From: Zea mays
Lineage: Eukaryota > Streptophyta > Magnoliopsida > Poales > Poaceae
Reading direction: 5' to 3'
Assembly: GCF_902167145.1 (NCBI RefSeq)
Contig: NC_050101.1
Coordinates: 113,737,789-113,801,788 of the forward strand
Length of the DNA: 64,000 nt
Shown here: one piece after another, positions 54,337-64,000 of the stretch
How the letters are laid out: every line of letters begins with the position of its first letter
Position numbering within the stretch: the stretch's first letter is position 1
Notes under the pieces: model-generated
The model's input: only the letters and a program-made list of their open reading frames with translations
The model's database searches: none
What the model was told of the DNA's origin: nothing
Made by a program: the position numbers and the translations under genes

Positions 54337-55125
54337 ATCTCCCCCTTTTTGGTGATTTATGCCAACACAATAAAAAGCAACTAAAGGAAGTGCAACATCA
54401 ATACAAATGAGAACTCAAAATTGTTTTGATTCAAATTTGGCATATATGGATCATTCTTTGCCACCACTTGGTTTGTTTTTGCAAATCCACCTCAATTTCC
54501 TATCTCTAAGTCAAACACACTTGTTGAAACATAAAGAGAGATATTTCAAGAGAAAGTGATCAAAGATTCAAAAACTCCCCCTTTTCCCATAATCAAGCCT
54601 TCTCCCCGCAAGAGATCAATGTTTTGACAATAAGAGACAAACAAGAGTATTTTGACAAACAAAAACTCTAACTCTTTCAAACTTAACTTCTCAAGTGGTA
54701 GCTGATCCATTTCTTGCTTTGGCCTTATTTTCTCCCCCTTTGGCATCAAGCACCAAAACAGGATCAATTTTGGCCCTTTAACCCCATTGCCTCACCAAAA
54801 TCTTCAACTAAGAGTAAAAAAGGCAATAAGAGTACAAAGATGAACTTGGAATCAGTTACTCTTTCATCGGAGTGTAGTGGAAGTCTTGCATGGTCCAAGT
54901 CCACCTTTTCCCTTTCAAACCTCCTTTGAGACTAAATTAAGCAAACTCAAGCACACAGTTAGTCTCAAAGGGTCAAGTTGTAGCACATCTCCCCCTAAAC
55001 ATGTGCATCACTTGCAAATGGACTTGTGAGGTCCGGGAGGTGCTTGTACAACTTGAGCACCATAAATAAACAACAAAATGCATTAAGGAACATGATCAAG
55101 GCATAAAACATATGTATGCTATAAA
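54337..55125 (-). other. Multiple polypurine tracts of Sirevirus 3
   Basis: Repeated minus-strand AAAGGGGGAG-type tracts, next to the LTR (54339 on) and again near 54577, 54733 and 54990. Non-coding, as in Sirevirus 1. Confidence 0.8.
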
Positions 55126-58100
55126 TCAATCCAAGTTCCGCGAATCTAAGACATTTAGCTCACTACGCAGCCTGCAAAAGGTCGACTCATCTAGAGGCTT
55201 GGTAAAGATATCGGCTAGCTGGTTCTCGGTGCTAACATAAAACACTTCGATATCTCCCTTTTGCTGGTGGTCTCTCAAAAAGTGATGTCGGATGTCAATG
55301 TGCTTTGTGCGGCTGTGTTCAACAGGATTATCCGCCATGCGGATAGCACTCTCATTATCACATAGGAGTGGGACTTTGCTCAGATTGTAGCCAAAGTCCC
55401 TGAGGGTTTGCCTCATCCAAAGTAGTTGCGCGCAACACTGTCCTGCGGCAACATACTCGACCTCAGCGGTGGATAGGGCAACAGAAGTTTGTTTCTTAGA
55501 ACTCCACGACACCAGGGACCTTCCTAAGAATTGGCACGTCCCTGATGTACTCTTCCTATCGACCTTACATCCAGCATAGTCGGAGTCTGAATATCCAATC
55601 AAGTCAAAGGTAGACCCCTTTGGATACCAGATCCCGAAGCAAGGCGTAGCGACTAAATATCTAAGAATTCGCTTCACGGCCACTAAGTGACACTCCCTTG
55701 GATCGGATTGAAATCTAGCACACATGCATACACTAAGCATAATATCTGGTCTACTAGCACATAAATAAGACCCACTAAGACCCTATCATAGACCGGTATG
55801 CCTTTTGATCAACGGACTTACCTCCTTTGTTGAGGTCGGTGTGTCCGTCGGTTCCCATTGGAGTCTTTGCGGGCTTGGCGTCCTTCATCCCAAACCGCTT
55901 GATCAAGTCTTGCGTGTACTTCGTTTGGGAGATGAAGGTCCCATCCTTGAGTTGCTTCACTTGGAACTCAAGGAAATAGCTTAACTCGCCCATCATCGAC
56001 ATCTCAAACTTTTGAGTCATCACCCTGCTAAACTCTTCACAAGACTTTTGGTTAGTAGAACCAAATATTATGTGATCGACATAAATTTGGCACACAAAAA
56101 GATCACCATCACAAGTCTTAGTAAATAGAGTTGGATCGGCTTTCCCAACCTTAAAAGCATTAGCAATTAAAAAGTCTCTAAGGCATTCATACCATGCTCT
56201 TGGGGCTTGCTTAAGTCCATAGAGCGCCTTAGAGAGCTTACACACGTGGTCGGGGTACCGTTCATCCTCAAAGCCAGGTGGTTGCTCCACGTACACCTCC
56301 TCCTTGATTGGCCCATTGAGGAAAGCGCTCTTCACATCCATTTGAAACAACCTGAAAGAATGGTGAGTAGCATAGGCTAACAATATGTGAATTGACTCTA
56401 GCCTAGCCATAGGAGCAAAAGTCTCCTCAAAGTCCAAACCTACGACTTGGGCATAACCTTTTGCCACAAGTCGTGCCTTATTCCTTGTCACCACCTCGTG
56501 CTCGTCTTGTTTGTTGTGGAACACCCACTTGGTTCCCACAACATTTTGCTTGGGACGAGGCACCAGTGTCCAAACTTCATTTCTCTTGAAGTTGTTAAGC
56601 TCTTCCTGCATGGCCAACACCCAGTCCGGATCTAGCAAGGCCTCTTCTACCCTGAGAGGCTCAATAGAAGAGACAAACGAGTAATGCTCACAAAAATTAA
56701 CTAATCTAGAACGAGTAGTTACTCCCTTGCTTATGTCACCCAATATTTGGTCGACGGGATGACTCCTTTGAATCGTCGCTCGAACTTGGGTTGGAGGTGC
56801 CGGTTGCACTTCTTCCTCTATCACATGAACATCTTGTGCTCCCCCACGCCTCCTCTTGATGAACCGGTTCATCTTCTTGAGTTGGGGGATGCACCGTTGT
56901 TGAGGAAGAAGGTTGATCTTGCTCCTTTTGTTCTAGTGGCCTCACATCTCCAATCGCCATGGTGCGCATTGCGGCCGTTGGAACGTCTTCTTCATCTACA
57001 TCATCAAGATCAACAACTTGCTCTCTTGGAGAGCCATTAGTCTTATCAAATATAACGTCGCTAGAGACTTCAACCAAACCCGATGATTCGTTGAAGACCC
57101 TATACGCCTTTGTACTTGAGTCATAACCTAACAAAAACCCTTCTATAGCTTTGGGAGCAAACTTAGAATTCCTCCCTTTCTTTACTAGAATGTAACATTT
57201 GCTCCCAAATACACGAAAGTAAGACACATTGGGTTTGTTACCGGTTAGAAGCTCATATGAAGTCTTCTTGAGGAGGCGATGAAGGTAGACCCGGTTTATG
57301 GCGTGGCAAGCCGTGCTCACGGCTTCCGTCCAAAACCGTTCGGGCATCTTGAATTCACCAAGCATCGTCCTTGCCATGTCTAGTAGCCCCCTGTTCTTCC
57401 TCTCTACCACACCATTTTGCTGTGGTGTGTAGGGAGCGGAGAACTCGTGCTTGATTCCTTCCTCCTCAAGATACTCCTCCACTTGAAGGTTCTTGAATTC
57501 GGACCCATTGTCGCTCCTTATCTTCTTCACTTTGAGCTCAAACTCGTTTTGGGCTCTCCTTAGGAAGCGCTTGAGGGTCCCTTGGGTTTCAGATTTATCC
57601 TACAAAAAGAATACCCAAGTGAAGCGGGAAAAATCATCAACTATAACAAGACCATACTTACTTCCTCCTATGCTTAGATAGGCGAGGGGTCCGAAGAGGT
57701 CCATATGAAGTAACTCCAGGGGTCTTGATGTTGTCATCACATTTTTGGCATGATGAGAGCTTCCCACCTGTTTACCTGCTTGACAAGCTGCACAAGGTCT
57801 ATCTTTTTCGAAAGTAACATTTGTTATACCTATTACGTGTTCTCCCTTTAGAAGCTTGTGAAGGTTCTTCATCCCCACATGTGCTAAACGGCGATGCCAC
57901 AGCCATCCCATGCTAGTCTTAGCAATTAAGCATGCATCTAGACCGGCCTCCTCTTTTGCAAAATCAACTAAATAAAGTTTGTCGTCTAGTACACCCTTAA
58001 AAGCTAATGAACCATCACTTCTTATAAAGACAGACACATCTACATTTGTGAATAAACAGTTATATCCCATATTACAAAGTTGACTCACAGACAACAAGTT

Positions 58101-58308
58101 ATATCCAAGCGACTCAACTAAGAACACATTAGAAATAGAGTGCTCGGATGAAATAGCAATTTTTCCTAACCCTTTCACCTTGCCTTGGTTCCCATCACCG
58201 AATATGATTGAATCTTGGGGATCCTTGTTCTTGACGTAAGAAGAGAACATATTCTTTTCCCCCATCATGTGGTTTGTGCATCCGCTGTCGATAATCCAGC
58301 TTGAGCCC
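55126..58308 (-). pseudogene. pol: Sirevirus 3 pol with one nonsense and two frameshifts
   Basis: Collinear with the intact pol of Sirevirus 1. The protease start ([14 protein letters not shown]) lies next to the gypsy junction. A TAG at 57600-57602 falls where Sirevirus 1 has CAG ([10 protein letters not shown]). A frameshift lies near 56840 in the variable acidic spacer, and another near 55760 between RT and RNase H. RT also has YVDHIIFGS instead of YVDDIIFGS. RNase H to the stop at 55126 is otherwise open. Inactive. Confidence 0.92.
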
Positions 58309-60063
58309 TGAAGCGTCCCGATCCTCTAGGACTCAAATGTGATACAATTACTAGTCCCAGGAGGCTAGTAAACACATTTATACATCAGATGATTCCAGAT
58401 CTGCTTAAACGAGACAAACCTATAAAGGTGGTGAACAACTTTAAGAGTTGGTCCACAACTCGGGACATATCATCAGAGTGGGGCTGAAGCAGCCCGATAT
58501 ACGCAGTGAAGCAATTCAGCGGTCCAACAGCCACAGGCAAGGTTGGGAACAGTCGTAACTCTTACCCGATCTCCTTTTTCTGAAAAACAACAAATAAGCA
58601 AGGGTGAGTACAAACGTACTCAGCAGCCCACCTTCACCCGCGGAATGGGGAAATCAGATATAATGCATGGAATATGTGGAGCTCAGGATATTTTGCAGAA
58701 ACAACAATATTTTATGCAGAGTTGTTTTGAAAAACATTTTGTATTTTTGCAAAGCGCATCCTCTCCAAAAGGAGCAGGAAGTTTTTCAGTATTATAACAA
58801 AATCCCCTGGACTAAACCATCCAGGTATCTCAGCAGTTCCCACTGGTTTTCATTTTCAAAAACAGCTACTGGACTTCCCGTCCACCATAGCTCACGGCTC
58901 AACCGCCGAACCTTTTTAAAAACCACTTTTCAAAAGCATCTCTTTTTTTGGAAAACAAAACATTAATTGCCATACCATACCAGACTCGTCCATTCCTGTG
59001 GACACAGACTATTCGAATAGGTTTTCAAACTCTGCGCAGAGGTGTACACTTTACCCACTAGTTCGGCTCTGCGATCCCATGGCCAATGAGACCCGAATCC
59101 GACTCTCTTTCTTTCCCCGCACTCCTAACCTTAACGGTTATCCAGAAGGAGTCAGGCCACCACCATGTCCAAACCGGACAAAACTTTCCCCCTCCTTATC
59201 CTCCCGGTGCTCCCCAGCCTTCATAACCCTGGGGTTGGACCGTACGAGTTCAGATTGAGTGACTGCCCACACAGTCTCGAGTGGTTGTACTATTAAAGAG
59301 TACAGGTAGTGAAGATGACAAACCGGTCCTTATATGAGGGGACAATCCTTCTGTTCACGCCTAAACCAGCTGAGCCAACACCTTAGGCCCTCCCCTAAAC
59401 CAGAGAGTCCCTGATTATCCCACTCACAAGGTGATAAGGGTGAAAACCCTTCATCACACACATTTTGAAAAGCATTTTCTTTTGAAAACTCACACCTGTT
59501 CTCAAATCATTTGGAACATATATATCAGGGATTGATTGCGACAAGCGGCTGGGTGGCCATAATAACTTGTCTCAAAATCATATCATGCATAAAATAACAG
59601 GCTGAGGGTTGTGGTTGAAAAATCATAGGTAATTTATGCATCAAAGGGATCCAGTGAGTTTGTCGTGCTTATTCGGCGAAGGGGGAAGGGGAGCTCGCGG
59701 AACTGGCTTCTGGCTCCACCACCTAGCGTAGACTCGCGGATCTGGCCTCCACGAGACGACACGAACGCTCCGATAACTATGCAACATGAACAAGCAAACA
59801 TACAAACGAGCAAGTATACCAACAGATATTTAGTATAGTGGTCAAAATAGCGATACATGGATGGGTAGAGTCTTGAGTAGAATATGTGTCATGTGGTGTT
59901 GAGATACTACTAGTGGTGGAGCGGAGGTGCTTACCAGGAGGGTGGACTGGAGGCGAAGCAACACTATGCGTGTAGCTGGAAGAGCGGAGTAACTGAGTGG
60001 GTGGGGTGTTTGCCTTGGCTGAGGGTGTTGAGTGTGTGTGGAGAGGGAGAGGGTAGCTGGGTG

Positions 60064-60071
60064 TATTTATA
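60064..60071 (-). promoter_or_regulatory. Candidate TATA box in the gypsy LTR
   Basis: TATAAATA on the minus strand in an AGCTATAAATACACCC context. A second candidate lies at 61415-61423. I cannot tell which one is used. Confidence 0.4.
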
Positions 60072-60310
60072 GCTGGGTGTATGTGGTGTAGCACAGTGAA
60101 GTTCACTGTTGGTGAGAATAGTGACGAATGAATCGTCTGACTTAGTATGAACAGGAGAGTTATAGGCAGAATATAGGACAAGAGTATTTTGGGAGTTTTT
60201 CTGGAATATGGACCATGCTTAAGGGATGACATGGTTGGATAGGGAATAGTTTGATAAGAATTTAGAAACGAGAATTATTGGAATCTGAGTTTGGGAGCCT
60301 GGTTCGAAGG

Positions 60311-60373
60311 AATCTCAAAGTTAAGCGTGCTCAACTTGGAGAAGCCTGGGATGGGTGACCAGGTGGGAAGTTC
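60311..60373 (+). promoter_or_regulatory. 5S-rRNA-like internal promoter block inside the LTR
   Basis: GTTAAGCGTGCT (60320-60331), GGATGGGTGACC (60349-60360) and TGGGAAGT (60364-60371) match the box A and box C blocks of plant 5S rRNA. They are in the same order and at nearly the same spacing: 17 bases between the first two here, 18 in plant 5S. The 5' and 3' ends of 5S rRNA are not recognisable, so it is not a functional rRNA gene. It is antisense to the retroelement. Confidence 0.7.
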
Positions 60374-60479
60374 CCACTAGAAGGAAAATCACAGTCACCG
60401 GAGTTCGTATGACTGGAATATGGGTCTGGCTGGTCTTAGGTGGACTGGACAGCATGATGTATGAGTAGTTGAAATTTGG

Positions 60480-61290
60480 GGTGATCGACTAATCGATGAA
60501 GCAACGATGAATAGTAATGATGAATAGTGACGACGACAAAGTTACTAGATATCATCGATGAGTAGTAACGATGATAAATAGTAACGATGATGAATAGTAA
60601 CACTGAATAGTAACGATGGTGAATAGTGTTAGTGAATAGTAATGATGAATAGTAACGGTGAATAGTGATGGTGAATAGTCGTATGAACGAACGATGAACG
60701 ATGAATAGGAACTATGAACGAACGATGAACGATGAATAGGAACTATGAACGAACGGACGAACGATCGAATGATCGGACGAACGAACGATCGGAATTCCGG
60801 CAGCATAACGGCAGGACAAAGATTATCTGGAAGAACGATGAATAGGGACCATGAACGAACGATGAATAGGAACTATGAACGAACGATGAACGATCGAATG
60901 ATCGAACGAACGAACGATCGGAATTTCGGCAGCATAACGGCAGGACAAAGATTATTTGGATGAACGAACGGACGAACGATCGAATGATCGGACGAACGAA
61001 CGATCGGAATTTCGGCAGCATAACGACAGGACAAAGATTATCTGGAAGAACGATGAATAGGGACTATGAACGAACGATGAACGATGAATAGGAACTATGA
61101 ACGAACGATGAACGATCGAATGATCGAACGAACGAACGATCGAAATTTCGGCAGCATAACGGTAGGAAAAAGATTATTTGGACGAACGAACGATCGAACG
61201 AACGGACGAACGGACGAACGAACCATGAACGATCGGACGAACAATCGGACGAACGAACGAACAAACTAAGAACAGGGGACGAACGATCGA
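60480..61290. repeat. ACGA-rich minisatellite in the gypsy LTR
   Basis: Dense GAACGAACGATGAACGATG-type and GAATAGTAACGATG-type units. In the right half, a longer unit containing GGCAGCATAACGGCAGGACA recurs. Its GGAATT(T/C)CGG start lies at 60791, 60920, 61006 and 61141 (the last a variant). Confidence 0.85.
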
Positions 61291-61931
61291 AGAACAATCG
61301 AACGATCCTTGTGCTAGTGTGTGCTTGTGTGGAACATGGTGTGGGTGTGTGGGGGGGAGAGAGAGAGTTGCCATGAAATGGCTTGGGGTGGGATGAGAGG
61401 AGGCCCTTGCCCCTCTATTTATAGCCATGGTGGGGGGATTAGGGGGAGGGATGAGAGGATTAGTGGGAGGATGAGATGATTAGTGGGAGGTTAGCATGTA
61501 TTTGCCTTGTATAAGTGAGATTTGCTTGTAGAGCTCACCGTATGACACTGGAGGCATACGTATACGTATGAGCATGAGGAAAGTTATGAAGAAAATGTTT
61601 ATAGGGACTTGAAAAATGATTCTGAGGGTATTTCTCAGGAAGAAAATACTTGGAGATATATCGGTGGAATATCTGGACAGTATTTCTCGAAAGAACTTGA
61701 GGGGATTACTGGGGAAATATCTGGGCGGTATTTCTGGAAAGAATTTGAGGGGGTCACTGGAGAAACATTTGTAGGATATTTTGAGGAGGATTTTGGAGAG
61801 AATATAGACCACTATAATTTATTTGTTGATATCAACTTGCAAACAAACATTTTGAAATGAAATTTGAAATTCATTTTGAATTTAGAGCGAGTTTGAGAAA
61901 ATTTCAGGATTTGAATTTTTGGGATGCTACA

Positions 61932-61949
61932 AATCTACCCCACTTAAAA
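61932..61949 (-). other. Polypurine tract of the large-LTR gypsy element
   Basis: The minus strand reads TTTTAAGTGGGGTAGATT directly before the LTR terminus TGTAGCATCCC. It is close in form to the PPT at 3449. Confidence 0.8.
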
Positions 61950-63722
61950 GGAATCTCGTCCTCAAGATTCGGCTTAGAAGGGTTATGGGTATAACTTTAC
62001 TTCAGCTACATATCTTCACTTTGCAACTCTTCGAGGAGATGGAACTTCAACAAGATCTGGTCTGGCGGAGCATCTGGTTGCTGATTGCAAACGCTGATTC
62101 TGGCTACTCAAAGATCATCTTCAGGCTTCTGGCTTTCGCTTGGCAGCTAGCTTATTGAGGAAGCATTGATGCCAACACGCAAACCTTTCTCTTGCGAACT
62201 CCCACATGGATTCCTTTCTTGATTGGTCTTCTGGTGCTTCATCAACAAAACTTGGGTGACCACTTCTCATCCAGAAACTTATATGCTTTGATGATCTGGT
62301 CCTCCACAAGCTTGCTACATGCCTTCTTCTTTTTCTCCATAGCAGGAACCTTACTGGAATACTACCCCACTTAAAAAGAATGAGGGTAGAACTCTTGAAT
62401 CTTGGGGATTTGAACTCCTTGAAGTACCTCATAACAAGGGTGTTACGAGGACTTCTTCTGCTGCTGCTTGAATAGGCTGTGAAGAGATGACTGACACTGG
62501 GTTGATTTTGGGACAACCTTCTTCTCATCTTCTCTTCACTATCTTCTTTTCACTGACCCTTTCTTTCTCTTTGCTCTTCCCACTGGAGGATTCTATCAAA
62601 GAGTATTACCATCATACAGAGGAGGAAACCGAAGATGTTGAACCATGTACAACAGTCTTCAACCCAAGAATCACGAAGCATTGTGATCTTAGGGGCGAGG
62701 GAGTGGGAAATGGGGTTGCTTGCGATTATGACAGAGGGGATTTATCTGGAGTGTGCTTTGCTTTGAGCGAGATGGGAGTTGAGGGAGCTGGTGGGGGGTT
62801 TTATAGGCGAGTGTTGGTGTTTGGTTGCGGGGTAGTGGTGATGGAGCAGGTGACACAAGGTAACAAGTTCGATGGAGGGGGAGATGGTGTTGCTGGCGGT
62901 AATGGCGGCGGTGGGTGCGCTGCAAAAAGGGCATGGGGCGGTGGTAGTGCGCATGGAGGCAGGGCACGCGTGCGGGGAGAACGGGTGAGTGGTGGGGTCA
63001 ATGACCCTGATGTTTGTGGTCTCTAGTTCCAAGAATCTTTGCCTCTCTGTATGGTAATAACTTCTTCTGCCCTCTTTTCCTGTTTACTTTGACTCAGGGG
63101 CAGTGCTTTGATTCTCACGGCCGGTCCTTTTGACTGAGCGACTGGATAGGTTCCTCTGTAGCTTATTCCATGCTTCAAGGGTAAGCTTCCCGGTATCTTC
63201 TTGGGCAAGGTGCTTTTCTCTTGAGATGGGTTAAGATGAGAATGGAAGCATAAGGTGAGGATTAGCTCTAATTTGTGTTCTATGTTTTTAGAGAAAACCT
63301 TTCTTAAAAAGAAAGAAAAACACAAGCTCAGCAATGATAAGCACAAACAAATCAAATGTTTTGAATAAGGGAAGAATAGAGTTTTTCCAAAGCACGAACT
63401 ACTCAGATTCGAGGGCTAAGCATAACTACTATTGCTTGGCTCCTGAATTGATAACTATGCTAAATGCAACTTATGAGCACTAACGTTAAAGCATCACATA
63501 TGCACTCAAAAGGGAGGAAAACATCAAGCGAAATTCATTTTGAAATGCCCTAGGGGGCAACACAATTAGAGTTTTTCAAAACACGCGGCTACACGGTTAC
63601 CTCTCATACATGCAGGGCTCTACCAAAGTGAAGAAAAACTTCACTACCCAATGCACGCAGAGGACTGGCTATAACTAACTCAGACCAGGCAGCTTCTCTT
63701 CTGGCAAGGCTGGCGCACAACT
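61950..63722 (-). other. Internal region of the gypsy element, no intact gene
   Basis: Starts with a sequence similar to the pol 3' end leader of such elements (AAGGAATCTCGTCCTCAAGA) but then shows only short broken frames. One minus-strand stretch reads KLVEDQIIKAYKFLDEKWSP (about 62240-62310) before a stop. A GC-rich GGTGGxGG area lies at 62760-63000. The rest is non-coding. Confidence 0.5.
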
Positions 63723-64000
63723 TCAATCTGAGACATCTCCTGGATGGGTCAAGAGGGAGCTGATGTTGATAACTTCTGCTAGCGGCGACTGAGATGGCAA
63801 GACGCGGTCGAACTCTTCTTCAAGCTGGACTAGCTCTTGTAGCTCCTCAGAGGGTGGCGGTGGTGGCGGGGTGCTTGCAGCTTCTTCCTTGACTTCAAGG
63901 GATGGTGCTGGAATCTTCTTCATGGTGAGGGGCTCAAACAACTCTGGCGGGGCATCTTGGGACGACTCGAGGTGCTCTTGCTTATCCATAGCCTTAGGGG
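63723..64000 (-). CDS. Acidic proline-rich ORF, open at the window edge
   Basis: A frame ending at 63723 whose last 88 codons begin MDKQEHLESSQDAPPELFEP. It is Glu/Pro-rich with a run of six prolines and no known domain. The frame has no stop between its ATG (63989) and the edge, so it may be the C-terminus of a longer protein of the gypsy element. Identity unknown. Confidence 0.35.
   Translation of the reverse strand, partial: PKAMDKQEHLESSQDAPPELFEPLTMKKIPAPSLEVKEEAASTPPPPPPSEELQELVQLEEEFDRVLPSQSPLAEVINISSLLTHPGDVSD

Larger units (their letters stand above)
53045..58308 (-). mobile_element. Sirevirus 3 (minus strand), 3' part
   Basis: 3' LTR 53045-54336, multiple polypurine tracts, and a damaged pol, cut at 58308 by the gypsy element. 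It is closely related to Sirevirus 1 in LTR and pol. The five bases before its LTR are GACAT; its other end lies beyond the window. Confidence 0.92.
58309..61931 (-). repeat. 3' LTR of the large-LTR gypsy element (3623 bp)
   Basis: In plus orientation it starts TGAAGCGTCCCGATCC and ends GGGATGCTACA. It contains a 5S-like block, an ACGA-rich minisatellite and two minus-strand TATA candidates (61415-61423 TATAAATAG and 60064-60071 TATAAATA). The bases before it are AGCCC, the presumed target duplication. Confidence 0.88.
58309..64000 (-). mobile_element. Large-LTR gypsy element (minus strand), probably non-autonomous
   Basis: 3' LTR 58309-61931, PPT, and about 2 kb of internal sequence to the window edge. 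Orientation is given by the PPT. The LTR terminus TGTAGCATCCC and PPT AAGTGGGGTAGATT resemble those of the Tekay-type element, so a related chromovirus lineage is likely. The 2 kb next to the PPT should encode integrase and chromodomain in an autonomous member. I see none here, only short broken frames, so this looks non-autonomous or rearranged. It is the youngest layer of the stack. Confidence 0.82.

Noticed and set aside
60291..60385. A functional 5S rRNA gene
   Set aside because: Only the internal promoter part matches; the 5' and 3' thirds that form helix I are absent, and it is a single copy within an LTR.
62487..63026. A 179-codon plus-strand frame in the gypsy interior
   Set aside because: Gly-rich low-complexity tail, no domain, antisense to the element; judged compositional.

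Overview
The window is nuclear DNA of a grass, almost certainly maize (Zea mays) or a close relative. Three things point that way. Most of the sequence is nested LTR retrotransposons of maize type (Sirevirus copia elements with TGAGAGCACCTAGAGG / CCCTTTCA termini, a Tekay/Del-type chromovirus, TAT-type gypsy elements). Three non-autonomous Helitrons have the maize-type TCTCTACTA start and GCACG...CTAG end. The two real host genes have grass-like GC-rich exons. There is no sign of a microbial genome, CRISPR array or operon.

Layout. 1-13239 is a nearly complete Tekay/Del-type gypsy element on the minus strand with about 3.5 kb LTRs, a gag-pol frame broken only by one TAG, and an extra sense ORF upstream of gag. 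It sits in the gag of an older plus-strand TAT-type gypsy element. The remainder of that element runs 13240-18556 and holds gag remains, an integrase tail, an antisense 'putative gypsy type transposon' ORF and a 3' LTR. A hAT-type MITE with a perfect 8-bp target duplication lies within it (16814-17260). 18557-21686 is a gene island with a two-exon syntaxin gene of the SYP12x (SYP124-like) type on the minus strand. 21687-37991 holds three minus-strand Helitrons. The first two are sister copies 78 bp apart that carry a captured PP2C phosphatase fragment and a tRNA-like SINE. The second is split by a young, apparently intact Sirevirus (23793-32698) with a perfect GTCAC target duplication. The third Helitron ends about 370 bp upstream of the next gene.

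38365-41347 is an eight-exon cytosolic aldehyde dehydrogenase gene (ALDH2C / maize RF2C-like, 516 aa) with one GC-AG intron. It is followed by a possible small two-helix membrane protein gene (41855-42094). From 42374 to the end the window is one nested stack: the 5' LTR and decayed gag of a gypsy element; a Sirevirus solo LTR inside it; a plus-strand Sirevirus inserted next to that (46593 on); a minus-strand Sirevirus inserted in the RT of the previous one (53045); and a minus-strand gypsy element with a 3.6 kb LTR inserted in the protease region of that one (58309 to the edge). The last LTR carries a 5S-rRNA-like internal promoter block and an ACGA-rich minisatellite.

How it works together. 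The host genes serve vesicle fusion at the plasma membrane (syntaxin) and oxidation of aldehydes in the cytosol (ALDH). Nothing indicates that they are co-regulated. The rest is transposon biology: insertion order can be read from the nesting, and relative age from LTR identity and coding damage. All reading was by eye; coordinates of termini were checked base by base, while divergence counts are approximate.
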